DNA of 64,000 nucleotides, taken from assembly GCA_019925095.2 (NCBI GenBank), contig CM034394.1, forward strand, positions 23,112,272-23,176,271, written 5' to 3'. Under the pieces are notes generated by a model that searched no databases, was not told the origin of the DNA, and was given only the letters and a program-made list of their open reading frames with translations. The DNA comes from Dendrolimus kikuchii (lineage: Eukaryota; Arthropoda; Insecta; Lepidoptera; Lasiocampidae). Below, one piece after another: positions 1-10,929 of the stretch; position 1 is the stretch's first letter, and every line of letters starts with the position of its first letter. A program made the position numbers and the translations under genes.

Positions 1-22
1 GTCTATTTTGCTCAAAGGTTAA

Positions 23-115
23 GTAAGCATTGCTATTCAGCGTGGTAACGCCGCCAGCCTTTTGGGAACGTTCCCGGTAAGTGACAGTGGTTTGGGACCA
101 ATATTTTATCTATAA
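23..115 (+). pseudogene. Remnant C-terminus of a retroelement-like ORF
   Basis: A short open frame follows an in-frame stop and ends at TAA (113-115). It reads ...SIAIQRGNAASLLGTF... and ends in IFYL. This coding-like peptide resembles C-terminal tails seen in insect LINE polymerases, though that is recollection, not a search result. The AT-rich sequence downstream to about 250 includes an AATAAA-containing stretch near 211, as expected for a LINE 3' UTR. Only the last ~30 codons lie in the window. It could also be unrelated coding debris. Confidence 0.3.
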
Positions 116-330
116 TTTTGCTCTCCTTTTTTTTATTTAGTTTTAGTATTTAATTTTAGGTTTCTATTTTATAGTTTAGTTTAATTTTTAAAATAATTTT
201 GGTTGTTGTTACAATAAATGTTAATACAGTAAATTATTATTATCTTAAAAAAACATATTATTTATAATTAGAACAACATCAAACAAAGATTAGACAAAAG
301 ATATATATTTTGAACAATTTAATATAAGTA

Positions 331-1056
331 CCAAGAAGAAACCAGAACGAATGCAAGGATAATGGTCGATGATGTTATGCTGGAGCAAGTGAGTGAGTTT
401 GTATATCTTGGATGTGCTTTTAGCAGGGATGGAAGGTACACCGCTGATATAGAAAGAAGAGTGAATTTGGGGAATAGTGTGAATGGAGCGTTAGGTAAAC
501 TTCTAGGTGCTAAGAACCTCAGCCAAAAGGCCCAGCTTGCCATACACAACGCGGTGCTGGTACCTACGCTCGCGTATGGAAATGAGAGTTGGGTATGGAA
601 GCGAGAGCATGAAAGTAGAGTAAACGCGGTCGAGATGCGAGCACTGCGCAAAATCTGCGGAGTGACGCTCGCGGACCGCGTTCGTAATACCGAAGTAAGA
701 AAGAGAGTTGGTCTGAAAGAGAGTGTCGGGGTGAAGGTAAGGAAAGGAATGCTCCGGTGGTTCGGGCATATGGAAAGAATGCATGATGAAAGAATGACTA
801 AATAGATATACAATGCAAAAGTGGATGGATGCAGAAGTCGTGGAAGGCCACGACACACTTTCCATGATCAAATTGATCGTGTACTAGCAGAAGGTGATGT
901 CAGGAGCCTTAAGAACAGGCGAGCGTGCATGGCAAGAGTTATGAATGTCAAAGAAGCAAGTGAGGTGTGTAAGAATAAGCCTAAATGGCGCTCTGTTGTT
1001 CGTGCCTACCCCGCAAGGGAACTGGCGTGAAGTTATGTATGTATGTATGTATGTAT
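331..1056 (+). mobile_element. Family B LINE 3' end, copy B1 (one nonsense codon)
   Basis: This is a 5'-truncated non-LTR retrotransposon holding the last ~230 codons of a reverse-transcriptase ORF plus a (TATG)n tail. In frame from about 362 it carries the RT motif-E-like block (FVYLGCAF) and the usual LINE tail: LRKICGVTLADRVRN, then MLRWFGHMERM, then CRSRGRPRHT. The frame is open to 1030 except for one TAG at 803-805, where other copies have CAG, so one C-to-T change breaks it. The ORF ends ...AYPARELA just before the tail. I infer an RTE-like clade from the RWFGH...GRPR tail and simple-repeat 3' end, but the catalytic domain is missing, so clade is uncertain. No clean target duplication was found. 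Confidence 0.8.
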
Positions 1057-1150
1057 TGTCAATATTATAAAAATATAAATATGATTCATTTTTCATTATG
1101 TATTGATAGTAATCTAACTCTTCAAAAAATCTACCTATGAGGTAGAAATG

Positions 1151-1473
1151 ATTTTTTTTTTTAAATTTATTGCTGGAGATCAGCAGACAGGCAGACGGCC
1201 CACTTGATGGAAAGCGGTTACCATCGCCTATGGACATTTGCAACACCAAAGGTGCTACAAATGCGCTGCTGCTCTCTTAAAGGAGACTGGAACCTGGTCA
1301 AACACGAACGAACACAACACAAGGTTGTTATGGCGGTATACTCTAGACCAGGGGTGGTCGCCATCCAGTCGAGGATAATACCCTACCACCTGGCTGCGGG
1401 TTGTTTAGTCGCCTCTTACGACAGGCCGCCTGGCCGCAGGAAATTGTATTCTTTCACCGTTCCTGCACGGATA
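1151..1473 (-). mobile_element. Family A SINE-like repeat, copy A1
   Basis: This is a near full-length copy, read right to left. The family runs from an ATCCGTGCAGGAACGGAG head, through a GTCGTAAGAGGCGAC palindrome, to a CCGTCTGCCTGTCTGCTGA end and CAATAAAA poly(A), about 305 bp in all. The poly(A) appears here as the T-run at 1151. There is no perfect pol III box; GGTTCCAGT near the middle is only B-box-like, so whether it is a SINE or a LINE-derived non-autonomous repeat is open. ORFs across it are incidental. Confidence 0.75.
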
Positions 1474-2005
1474 TTACTCAGATGATTACTCAGAACTCTT
1501 TATTAATGAAACCATTACAAAAAAAAAACAATTGCAACAGACCAACCACAAAATTGTATTTTCTCCATCGAAATAACTTTACAGAAACTGTCATTAAACT
1601 CGAAAGTGATACAACCGGGAACAAATTCTAAACACGTAAAAACAGCTATTTCGTTGAGAACGAAAAAAGTTTTGAGCTGAGAGAAATAAGGTAGAATCCT
1701 TAATAGAGTGAGCGGAAAGTATGGCGAAAGAAAAGCCAAGTTAGCTGCGTATTACGCGCGTTATGTAAATCGCGGTGAGTTGCCGAGAGTTGCCCGTGGA
1801 AGTTCTTGAAAGCATCCGTGGACTGAGGGCCTTAAAAATTCAGAACGCCATAAGTGATACTTTTGCCGAGGAATTAAGAGTACCAGACTATGGATACGGT
1901 AACCTTATCCGGAACGTTCACATTCTAAATCTCCTTTACAACAACGTTTCATCCTAATAGTCCTTCTTACCTTAAGGAACGTTTTGAATTCTTTCGCCTT
2001 TCTAC
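1474..2005. other. No supported gene; AT-rich spacer
   Basis: Nothing recognisable on either strand. Short ORFs of 60-76 codons have no coding character. Confidence 0.6.
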
Positions 2006-2313
2006 TTTTTTTTTTATTGCACGAGTTCAGCAGACAGGCAGACGACCCACTTGATGGAAAGCGGTTACCATCGCCTATGGACATTTGCAAAGTTGCTACA
2101 AATGCGCTGCTGCTCTCTTAAGGGAAACTGGAACCTGGTCACTAATGCCGGAACACAACTCAAGGTTGTTATGGCGGCATACTCTAGACCAGGGGTGGTA
2201 GCCATCCAGTCGGGCAAATGCCCTACCACCTGGCTGTGGGTTGTTTTGTCGCCTCTTACGACAGGCTGCCCGGCCGCAGGAAATTGTATTCTTTTTCCGT
2301 TCCTGCACGGATA
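2006..2313 (-). mobile_element. Family A SINE-like repeat, copy A2
   Basis: Full-length copy with a T-run at 2006 (poly(A) of the minus strand) and the head ending at 2313. It is nearly collinear with A1, which lies only 530 bp away in the same orientation. Confidence 0.75.
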
Positions 2314-2629
2314 GAAAGTGCCACAATGCTACTTACCACAGTTTGCGCTCAGATACATATCGTAAACTTCTGACACCTGCATACTCTTCATCCTATTATG
2401 ATAACTCTGTGCAGTAACAGTGCAAGCTGTCAAACTCTGGAATGCGTTGCCTCTTATTTTCAGAGAGGCCAAAACATTACCTACTTTTTGCAAATCACTT
2501 CAAAAGTATTATTAATCGACTCCAAAAAAGAGAAGAAGGTTTTCAATTCTTCTGGATTTTTTGCATGTTCGTTACTCGATTTCTCCGTCAATTGTGAACT
2601 GATTTTCAAAATTTTTCTTTTAATCGAAA

Positions 2630-2831
2630 GGGTATACTCCCGAATTGGTCCCATTGGCACCATGTCAGGATATGATGAGTGGATTAGAGGAAAATAGAGA
2701 AAAACCCTCGAAATTTGTTAACCGACAATTTTCTTACACCATATCTTCGACAATTTTTAGTCTATACTCCCGAGGTGTTATCATGATCACCGAGTCAAGA
2801 TCTGGTGAGTGGATTCCAGTGAAATAGAAAA
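2630..2831. repeat. Diverged tandem duplication, ~128-bp period
   Basis: Two imperfect units (about 2630-2704 and 2759-2831) share TATACTCCCGA near the start and GGTGAGTGGATT / GATGAGTGGATT plus GAAAATAGA-type ends. The spacing is ~128 bp. The ORFs across it are incidental. No family is recognised. Confidence 0.45.
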
Positions 2832-2924
2832 GTAAGTAACTTATCTCCTTTTTTGAAATCAGTTAAAAATATTCTAATTTTCATCCCTTAAGATAATCGG
2901 GGGAAGGCAGTTAAACAATCTTTA

Positions 2925-3334
2925 ATAATATAAATGCGAAAGTAACTCTGTCTGTTTGTTATGCACTGCAAAAACTAATTGATTGACTAAACATGTAATT
3001 TCAAGACTGAGAATGGACTTTGAATACTTTTTAAATAAATCTTCCGGAGGCGGATGGTGCCTATGTAAAAACATAATCTTATCTTATACTAATAGATAAA
3101 GCTGAAGATTTTGTTTGTTTGAACGCGCTAATCTCAAAAACTGCTAGTCTGATTTAAAAAATTCTTTCAGTGTTAGATAGCCCGTTTATCGAGGAACGCT
3201 ATAAGCTATATATCATCACGCTAAAACCAATAGAAGCGGAGCACCAATGAAGAATGTTTCAAATTCGGAGGGTGTTTTTAACTTACTTTTTTTAAACTAC
3301 TCCACGTGGACGAAGTCGCGGGCAGAAGCTAGTG
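2925..3334. mobile_element. Family E repeat debris, copy E1
   Basis: A short stretch (2925-3030) has the ATATAAATGCGAAAGTAACTC start common to insect repeat 3' ends. It is followed by a better copy (3076-3334) running from TTATCTTATACTAATA to GACGAAGTCGCGGGCAGAAG and CTAGT. Family E ends recur at 23225, 23660 and 57350. No coding capacity is seen, so it is probably a non-autonomous retroelement. Confidence 0.6.
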
Positions 3335-3644
3335 CAGTATATTGTGTAACCCGTGTAGAAGCTCAGTAGTTAAATAAACAAGAGTAACACAAATAAAACT
3401 GTTTAATCGTTAACAATTGCCACGTTCAAAATTGCATCAAAATTTCCCAGAGCTGTATCATCCTGTGGTACACTTTATAATGTGCAAATTTTTCACTTCC
3501 CACACTCGATTGACGCGGAGTCAGATAAATGGGCACATTTGAGTGGCTGCCTCACTTGGGCCTGAGTTATCTTGATGCTCCAACTAACTTTCACTTTGAA
3601 AGCTCTCTAGCTAAGTGCGTACGAATTTATAAATTTTGTTTTAC
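3335..3644. other. No supported gene
   Basis: AT-rich sequence with no repeat, ORF or structure I can name. Confidence 0.5.
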
Positions 3645-4197
3645 TATGTCATAACGAGGAGTAATCTTTGAAAGATTTTTGTTTTAAAAATTGTATGTGT
3701 GACTATAACCACAGATAATTCTTCTCAAACGCGGTCGAGATGCGAGCACCGCCGCGTTCGTAATACCGAAGTAAGAAAGAGAGTTGGTCTGAAAGAGAGT
3801 GTCGGGGTGAAGGTAAGGAAGGGAATGCTCCGGTGGTTCATTCATTCATTGCATGATGAAAGAATGACTAAACAGATATACAATTCAAAAGTGGATGGAT
3901 GCAGAAGTCGTGGAAGGCCACGACACACCGTCCATGATCAAATTGATCGTGTACTAGCAGAAGGTGATATCAGGAGCCTTAAGAACAGACGAGCGTGCAT
4001 GACAAGAGTTATGAATGTTAAAGAAGCAAGTGAGGTGTGTAAGAATAAGCCTAAATGGCGCTCTGTTGTTCGTGCCTACCCCGCAAGGGAACTGGCGTGA
4101 AGTTATGTATGTATGTCATAATGAGGAGTAACCTTTGAAAGATTTTTGTTTTAAAAGTTGTATGTGTGAATATAACCACAGATAATTCTTCTCAAAC
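3645..4197 (+). mobile_element. Family B LINE copy B2 with long flanking duplications
   Basis: The element body runs from about 3727 to 4116. It is a LINE tail whose frame is open from 3699 to 4100 but has an internal loss: codons between MRAP and RVRNTEV are missing relative to B1, and FGHMERM is altered to FIHS. The body ends in TATGTATGT. It is bounded by an 86-bp direct repeat, 3645-3730 and 4112-4197, differing at about four positions by eye. Either this is an unusually long target-site duplication, or the LINE tail was caught in a local duplication. Confidence 0.7.
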
Positions 4198-4550
4198 TTT
4201 TATTAATACAAATATACTTCCTTTAGCCTACATCCGTCAACATATTATAATACAAAATAAACTTCTTAAGTATCACTTTCAATCTTTCGCTGTTTTAGCC
4301 TAAAAAATATTATTATCAGTTTTATTTCGGTCCAAATTGGACCTATGTTAAATCATAATATTATTGACTCTCTACTCTGTGCTGCACAATGTAAAACTCG
4401 TATCTCATTCTCTCGCAGGCTTAGTCCTATAGATGTATGTATTTATCTCTTTTTGTTTCATCGAGTGTCAAATCACAACGAGTCTAAAGAAGTTTCACTT
4501 CAAAAAGTCATTTAATTAATTGAATTCTGCCAGCCTTCTAGATGTAGGAC

Positions 4551-4692
4551 GTGCAGGAACGGAGAAAGAATATAAATTCTTGCTGCCGGACGGTCTATCG
4601 TAAGAGGAGACAAAACCCGCACCCATGTTATAGGGCATCTCTGGATGGCTACCAGCCCTGGTCTAGAGTATGCCGCCATAACAACCTTGAGT
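4551..4692 (+). mobile_element. Family A repeat, copy A3 (3'-truncated)
   Basis: Only the head half is present, from GTGCAGGAACGGAG to the AACAACCTTGAGT segment. The copy then stops without poly(A). Confidence 0.6.
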
Positions 4693-5520
4693 ACCAGCAT
4701 CAATACCAGCAAAAATACATAAATACTAATCGAAAGCAAGTTTCATTGAATTAAATACCAAATCATACTGTACTCTAACTAAAGAAATATATTAAAATAG
4801 TCTGTAGAATAAACACAGACTCGTATTCCCCAAACAAGAGTAAACTCCAAACTCTTTATTAAAAGCCACTGATCGTATTCCAGAACAAACACCACACGCA
4901 GTCCGAAGTTTGGTCAGTTCACACATTTTTGGCCATTATGCAAAATGGCCGGATGAGTTATCGCCCTTTGGGTGTTTTGTTTCCAAATTCGGCCTATTAG
5001 CGTTTCGGGTGAAGATATAAAGCCTTTTATTGGCCTATTACGTAAATTAACGGAATGTGTTAACTTTATTATTGCTGAGGATACGTTTATCATTTTCGAA
5101 TCTGGCCAAATCTCGAAGTTATGAGTACTTTTGTACATTACGTATAATTTTGCGGGTAGTTGTATTTCCGAATCTGATTACTTATACCCTCTTCAAATCT
5201 TTATTTTACTTTTGACAGCTCGATGATGCATCAATTAGTAATTTCCTAATGCTTTACCAACTCGATTTGTTATAAAAATCAACTTCATTTCTATATAAGT
5301 TCTAATATTATTTTTTAAAGTAGAACATTTTTATTATCAAATTGATTACTTTCGATTTATTTACATAGTGTCAATTGTTTAATAGTCTAGGCGTTATATG
5401 ACTCACAGAATATCACTATTACGTCACCCACAACAATAAGTATGACAATTATGTCATTTGTTTCATGTGGGTTTTACTGTCAATACAGATGCAACTTGAT
5501 AGATCTGCAAATATCCGTTT
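4693..5520. other. No supported gene
   Basis: Unremarkable AT-rich DNA. The 74-codon minus-strand ORF near 4914-5138 has no recognisable motif. Confidence 0.5.
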
Positions 5521-5835
5521 TAATCCGTGCAGGAACGGAGAAAGAATACAATTTCCTGCAGCCGGGCGGCCTGTGGTAAGAGGCGACTTAATAACCCACA
5601 GCCAGGTGGCAGGGCATTTGCCCGACTGGATGGCTACCACCCCTGGTCAAGAGCATGCCGCCATAACAACCTTGAGTTGTGTTCCGGCATTAGTGACCAG
5701 GTTCCAGTTTTCCTTAAGAGAGCAGCAGCGAATTTGTAGCAACTTTGGTGTTGCAAATGTCCATAGGCGATGGTAACTGCTTTCCATCAAGTGGGCCGTC
5801 TGCCTGTCTGCTGATCTCCTGCAATAAAAAAAAAA
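5521..5835 (+). mobile_element. Family A repeat, copy A4 (full length)
   Basis: Complete copy from ATCCGTGCAGG to GCAATAAAAAAAAAA. It is one of the best templates for a family consensus. The two overlapping ORFs of 70 and 103 codons are repeat sequence, not genes. Confidence 0.8.
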
Positions 5836-6007
5836 TCAAAAGTAAAATAAACGATTGAAAATAGTATAGATGGGTTTATCAAGAATTGAGAAATACTACA
5901 TTTAATACAGACGATTAAATTTTAATCTTAGGCGCTGGGCCGTTGCCAACGGCGTAGGCTGCCTACGGCGTGATATTATTATACGCGGCCTACGAATGAT
6001 CTATCTA

Positions 6008-6630
6008 CTGCGAAGCTGACAAGACGGCTTATCTAATGGAAAATATTTACAACTGCTGTAAAGCTGACAAGACAGCCTATCTAATGGAAAACGTTTACGA
6101 GTGCTGTGAAGCTGACAAGACGGCCTATCTAATGGAAAATGTTTCGGATTGCTGTGAAGCTGACAAGACGGCCTATCTAATGCAAAATGTTTACGATTGC
6201 TGCGGAGCTGACAAGACGGCCTATCTAATGGAAAATGTTTGCGATTGCTGCGAAGCTGACAAGGCGGCTAATCTAATGGAAAATATTTTTGATTGCTGCG
6301 CAGCTGGCAAGACGGCCTATCTAACGGAAAATGTTTACGATTGCTGCGGAGCTGACAAGACGGCCTATCTAATAGAAAATGTTTGCGATTGCTGCGAAGC
6401 TGACAAGGCGGCTAATCTAATGGAAAATATTTTTGAATGCTGCGCAGCTGACAAGACGGCCTATCTAACGGAAAATGTTTACGATTGCTGCGGAGCTGAC
6501 AAGACGGCCTATCTAATGGAAAATATTTACGATTGCTGCGAAGCTGACAAGGCGGCCTATCTAATGGAAAATGTTTTTGATTGCTGCGCAGTTGACAATA
6601 CGGCCTATCTAATGGAAAATGTTTACGTGT
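6008..6630. repeat. 48-bp minisatellite, ~13 units, open in frame
   Basis: Head-to-tail 48-bp units encode a 16-residue repeat on the plus strand, such as MENVYDCCEADKTAYL, inside a 220-codon ORF (6036-6698). Units alternate subtly (DCCGAD, DCCEAD, FDCCAA), which suggests higher-order duplication of 2-3 units. Because 48 is divisible by three, any frame open in one unit stays open in all, so the long ORF is weak evidence of coding; the minus strand is also open at 6412-6666. The right edge (about 6600-6650) reads GGCCTATCTAATGG...TTTGCAACACC, matching family A (GGCCCACTTGATGG...TTTGCAACACC). The array therefore probably grew from a family A relative. Confidence 0.85.
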
Positions 6631-6902
6631 ATAGGCACACGTTTGCAACACCAGAAGCGAAGCCAACGTGTTGCCAACTTTTAGGATGGGCTACATAGGA
6701 ATAGATTAGAGGAGATCGGATTCATTCTTGCATCGATAAGTAGGTTTCATCACCATATTTGTCTTCACCATTAGAAAAAATGCCTAAACTGTGCATGCTT
6801 CGCGGCCAGGATTCTAAGCTATGTCCTTTGAATGAGACATGTGTCTAATAGCCACTAAGCTATCATAACAAAAATACCTCAGCTTTTATCTTCTCACATT
6901 CT

Positions 6903-6998
6903 CCCATTCATTTGATTCGACATATTATGTCTTTTTCTTCCGAACTCCTCTATTCTACTAGCATATGTTCTCTGTCATACCAGAAATCATCATGTCTC
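6903..6998 (-). pseudogene. LINE ORF C-terminal fragment (CADPK type)
   Basis: The plus strand is the complement of a degraded LINE C-terminus, the same family as 51826-52040, where the minus strand reads VKDDM...KEKTYCADPK. The part seen here covers the same CATCATG / ATTATGTC landmarks. It is short and badly mutated. Confidence 0.4.
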
Positions 6999-6999
6999 A

Positions 7000-7560
7000 C
7001 AACGGATTGTGTATTTTTTTGGTTACTTTTCCTCTTATATCCATCAAACATCCAGTTTAACATTATTCATACTTAACTCTCTTCAAAATCTATATTTTTA
7101 GCAAAACGAAAACAGTAAATGCCAAAATAAAAGGCAGCAATTAATTCCAAACTTTAATTATAACTCGCGGACTTATTAAATAACTTAAGACTGACCTTTG
7201 AAACCGTGGAATTGGCTTGAAAATATTGAAAACGATTTGGGACCCGTGATAAAATTAACAAGATCTTGCCTAAAACTTTATATAATTATAAAAACGGCTA
7301 AGTTAATTTCGAATTGACCATGCAAACTGAGGGGTTCCGCAAGGTGATCAATTTGTACCGCTTTTGCAATTAATCTACAGAACCCTAAAGCCACAACACA
7401 CACAAGAACACGTATCTTATTTAATTGAAATTTTCTTGAATAGTATTTCCAGATTTCTAGCTTACCCGTTTCTGAATTAACATTAATTTAAAGGCTTTAT
7501 AAGCGTATAAAAGGGCCTACAGACTAAGTTTTGGATATTTCCCCAATCAAATTAATTTAT
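7000..7560. other. No supported gene
   Basis: AT-rich. Nothing seen on either strand. Confidence 0.5.
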
Positions 7561-7589
7561 TATGCCAGAAATAACATGAAACCAGACCG

Positions 7590-7860
7590 CCATCATCGTT
7601 CGATACGGATGTCCAACATATTTTAATGGAATGCAGCAAAAATAAAGATGGCAGAGAACAACTGATGAGGGAGTTGGGACTGAATCGTTTTGATGTAGGT
7701 ATTTTTACAGAAATTCTGGTAGAGCCAGCCTCATAGAAGGCTAGTTTGTTAGTCAACTTATTATTTAACATTTAATATATAAGTCATTATATGTTTAGTA
7801 GATGATGGGGCTGACATGCCTATTTGGCAAAAGTCCCAAATAAATAAAGATGAAAAAAAA
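7590..7860 (+). pseudogene. Probable LINE C-terminal relic
   Basis: The plus strand between about 7605 and 7735 reads DTDVQHILMECSKNKDGREQ and on to a stop near 7735. H-I-L-x-E-C followed by an R-containing helix is the pattern at the end of RNase-H-bearing LINEs (R1/I/LOA groups), where an HLLxxC motif follows RNase H. A 3' UTR-like stretch ends in AATAAATAAAG near 7845. The match is short and the assignment is inference. Confidence 0.4.
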
Positions 7861-8051
7861 TCGTTAGATACATTATAATGCATGACTCGAATTTTATATT
7901 TCACAAACCAAATTTTATGTGTACTGCAATTATTAAACATAAACCCCAAAAACCTAGACCTTTAACGGTCAAGTCCAAATAAATATTTTTGAGAAAAAAG
8001 TCCCCCCCTATCGAAAACTCTGACGTATATACCTTATTAAATATTGACTTG

Positions 8052-8140
8052 ATGACGGCCTCTGTGGTCTAGTAGTGTGTTGGCATACTTCTTAGAAAGC
8101 AGAAGTTCCAGTTTCGATTCCTGGCATGAAAAATTTCAAA
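8052..8140 (+). mobile_element. Family C tRNA-derived SINE, copy C1 (5' part)
   Basis: Starts GACGGCCTCTGTGGTCTAG and contains TTTCGATTCCTGGCATG, a recognisable but mutated pol III B box (consensus GGTTCGANTCC). Only the tRNA-related head is left. Confidence 0.6.
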
Positions 8141-8149
8141 AACAAACTC

Positions 8150-8480
8150 CAAGTTATGCAATATGCTGTTTTAAATTATTTAGTACCACCCAATTTCCGT
8201 GATAAATGGATATGATATACTTCTGTCGGAAGGACATGAATCAATGAAATCTCTGTTTTGTTCTCCATTAACTCAAAATTAGACAGTCAATGTTAGGTAC
8301 TAACGGAAGACCAGCGTTGGTTGTTATCAGTACTTAGTGAATTAAAACAAGTTTAGAATTGTAACTCAAACCTTTGTTTGTTTTTTGTTTATTTATTTAT
8401 TTATATTAATCCATTAACAAAAATATTTGTGTCTGAATATAAATACGTAGTCATAAATATCATTATGTAAATTTTAAATT
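8150..8480. other. No supported gene
   Basis: AT-rich spacer with a TTTA-rich run at 8385-8405. Confidence 0.5.
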
Positions 8481-8677
8481 TACATACATACATAACTTCA
8501 CGCCAGTTCCTTTGCGGGGTAGGCACGAACAACAGAGCGCCATTTAGGCTTATTCTTACACACCTCACTTGCTTCTTTGACATTCATAACTCTTGTCATG
8601 CACGCTCGTCTGTTCTTAAGGCTCCTGACACCACCTTCTGCTAGTACACGATCAATTTGATCATGGAAGGTGTGTCG
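8481..8677 (-). mobile_element. Family B LINE 3' end, copy B3
   Basis: Minus-strand copy. The tail appears as TACATACATACATAAC at 8481, then the last ~60 codons (QIDRVLAEGGVRSLKNRR through AYPAKELA). It is truncated at 8677 within the RGRPRHT region. Confidence 0.8.
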
Positions 8678-8960
8678 TTTGTACAATAAAGTATATTCTA
8701 TGCTATTCTGTTCTATTAACACTTAAGAACAAAAATAATCGCCAACTGCATAATATGCTTGTTTAAGAAGGAATGCTTTAAAGGTTACGCTTAAAAGATT
8801 GATTTTTGTATATATATATTCAACTTTAGATCAGTAGGTAGTTTGTTGAAAATTCAACAGCCTAATATGTAAAATTGTGCTTTATATTTAAAGATGGAAT
8901 TATTTTATTTTATTTTTCGTCTCATTATCATTATTATCTTGATAATAAATAAAAATGTTT

Positions 8961-9084
8961 GACGCCCCACCTGATGAAATTCGGTTATTGTCGCCATATA
9001 ATTTTGCAACACCAGAAGGTTGTTTTGGCGGCATACTGACCAGCGATGGCAGCATCCAGACGGGCGAATGCCCGCCCTATCACA
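8961..9084 (-). mobile_element. Family A repeat, copy A5 (diverged)
   Basis: Recognisable by GACGCCCCACCTGATG, TTTGCAACACCAGAAGG and the CCAGACGGGCGAATGCCC segment. Heavily mutated, with both ends missing. Confidence 0.45.
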
Positions 9085-9177
9085 TTTTTTAAATCTTTCC
9101 TAAACTCTTTATGCATGTAATCTCATTTAAGTAAATCTAATTAAACATTATTTTCTTTATTTCTTTCTAATGAATAT

Positions 9178-9679
9178 TGTTACAAGTTGGGCCACCTGCA
9201 TACCTGTAGACAAAGCACATTTATTACCCGCCGCGGCGTTTGAGCTAATAACATTAAAACTGTTTTATGATTATCTTCTTTTGTTTACTTTGTGTTTAAA
9301 ATTTGTAAATAGAAAACAGACTATTGTGTATTGTACTCGTTTATAGCCGTTCGCAGGCATAATTACGCGGAGTGCGGATTACGTTTTCTGGGAAATTGTG
9401 TCGACGCTTGCCAGGTAGACATATTGCATTGGTGCATTAAAAGGCAATGGCCCAATGGAGAGAGGGGCAGTCTAACGAGAACCACGATCAAGGCGAAACT
9501 TGTGTACATTCGATAACCTATATAGTGACGGACTTTGCGCGTGTTATTGAATCGCGCATTACGTTTGAACTGATTGTGTTCAGTTATATTTGTACCTGTG
9601 TTATACGTGTTTGTATAGTTCTAATAAATTCTATACTAATTCCAACGGCATTTTTAATTCGAGTCCCGCACTCGTAACA
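9178..9679 (+). mobile_element. Solo LTR, 502 bp, 4-bp ATAT duplication
   Basis: Begins TGTTACAAG and ends CTCGTAACA, giving inverted TGTTAC/GTAACA termini. It is flanked by ATAT on both sides (9174-9177 and 9680-9683). Inside, an arthropod initiator-like TTCAGTT at 9579 is followed 44 bp later by an AATAAA signal at 9623, which would suit a short R region. No internal retrotransposon sequence lies on either side, so it is most simply a solo LTR left by recombination. A diverged relative sits at 32765-33250. ORFs within it are incidental. Orientation is inferred from the initiator/poly(A) order. Confidence 0.75.
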
Positions 9680-10186
9680 ATATATAGTAGACGTGACACA
9701 ACTATAAACGATCCATTATTGCCATTTGTTTGAGGAACTCTAAAAAAGTTTAAAAAAATAATCTTAGCTGTTTTCGTGAAAAGAATGTAATTTGAAGAGG
9801 AAAAACAGTGGCAAGAGCAGGTGGGGGTCTACTTTTGACTTGTTTTTCAATCGGTGTTTTTCACCCCACCCCGAAGGGTGGTGAAAATGGGGCATTTTTT
9901 CACAAAGTGGAACAGTCATTAAAACTTTTTGACGAGCCCGACTTTAATTGTTACGGATATCTTGTTAGCACTGTCGAATTTTATACAATAAAGTATTTGT
10001 TCTTTGAAGGTTTCGTGTATCATTACAAACTGTTCAAGAAATTTTTGGCTGCAAAATATTCTAAAGATTTTCAAGGGTAAGCCTTCTTTTTTTTCTAAGG
10101 GTTCAGTAGCAATTGGATTGGACTTGGTTTTGACACATTTTGCAATAAATTCTATAACAATTATCTAGGTATATATTAATACGTGA
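9680..10186. other. No supported gene; small hairpin at 9864-9896
   Basis: The 90-codon ORF at 9808-10080 has no motif I recognise. Within it, TTTTTCACCCCACCC and GGGTGGTGAAAA can pair around a CGAA loop (about 9866-9894). Otherwise nothing supportable. Confidence 0.45.
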
Positions 10187-10650
10187 AGCAAAAGCTTTGT
10201 ACCCGTTTTTACGAAAATTGCGCGGACGGAGGAGTATTAAATTTCGCGCACTTATCTATACTAATTTTATAAAGAGGTAAAGTTTGTGAGTTTGTGACTT
10301 TATAGGGGGTAATCTCTGGATCTACTAAACCGATTTTAAAAATTCTTTTACTGTTGGAAAGCTACGTTAACAAGGAGTGTCATAGGCTATATAACTTGAC
10401 GCTATATATCACAGGAGCTGGACAGAGCCCGGGTGAAACCGCGCCGGATCGCTAGTAGTTTATATAGAAGGAGCGACGAATGCTAATATTTTTTTTAAAT
10501 TTATGTATAAAAAAATACATTAAATCAATAAAAAAAACATTACACACACTACCATGTATTGGACACACATACGCATATATAACTCTTTTGTTTATTGTTA
10601 AATTCAAATTAACAGTATAGCCTTGGCGAAATCTGTGATTATAGAAGTAT
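10187..10650. mobile_element. Composite repeat, inverted relative of 44690-45160
   Basis: Left flank (10187-10258, with GCGCGGACGGAGGAGTAT) and right flank (10463-10650, with ACTACCATGTATTGG and GGCGAAATCTGTGATTATAG) both match, in inverse orientation, the flanks at 45090-45160 and 44690-44875. The core between them (10259-10462) is a family E type repeat ending CGCTAGTAG. The core at the other locus is a different family E sequence. Confidence 0.6.
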
Positions 10651-10929
10651 AGTCTTTGACATTAATTATTATGGTCGAATTTCAAGCACGGGTTACCACT
10701 AGTATTATATCATTACATAAAAAATGAGATTTAAAATACCTTATTAATCTATCTTTAGAGGTAGATAGAAAACTCTTAATTGCGCACCATATACTCATAA
10801 AATAAACAAATTACAGTAGTCACAATAAACAGTAAAGGCAGGAATAATGGGCGGCCTTATCACTTTAGAGCGATATTTTCCAGACAATTCGGGCTTTATT
10901 ATAATATTTTCTTAATTTTTTGCAACTAC

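Noticed and set aside
319..858. Minus-strand ORFs of 122-179 codons over family B copies
   Set aside because: Shadows of the LINE coding frame; the same antisense peptides recur at every copy (16642, 18245, 30980, 49423, 54664) and carry no motif.
5465..5776. 103- and 70-codon plus-strand ORFs
   Set aside because: Both are frames through family A copy A4; the same peptides appear at 28091, 39841 and 43197.
6008..6630. CRISPR array
   Set aside because: Units are contiguous 48-bp repeats without unique spacers, in a eukaryotic repeat context.
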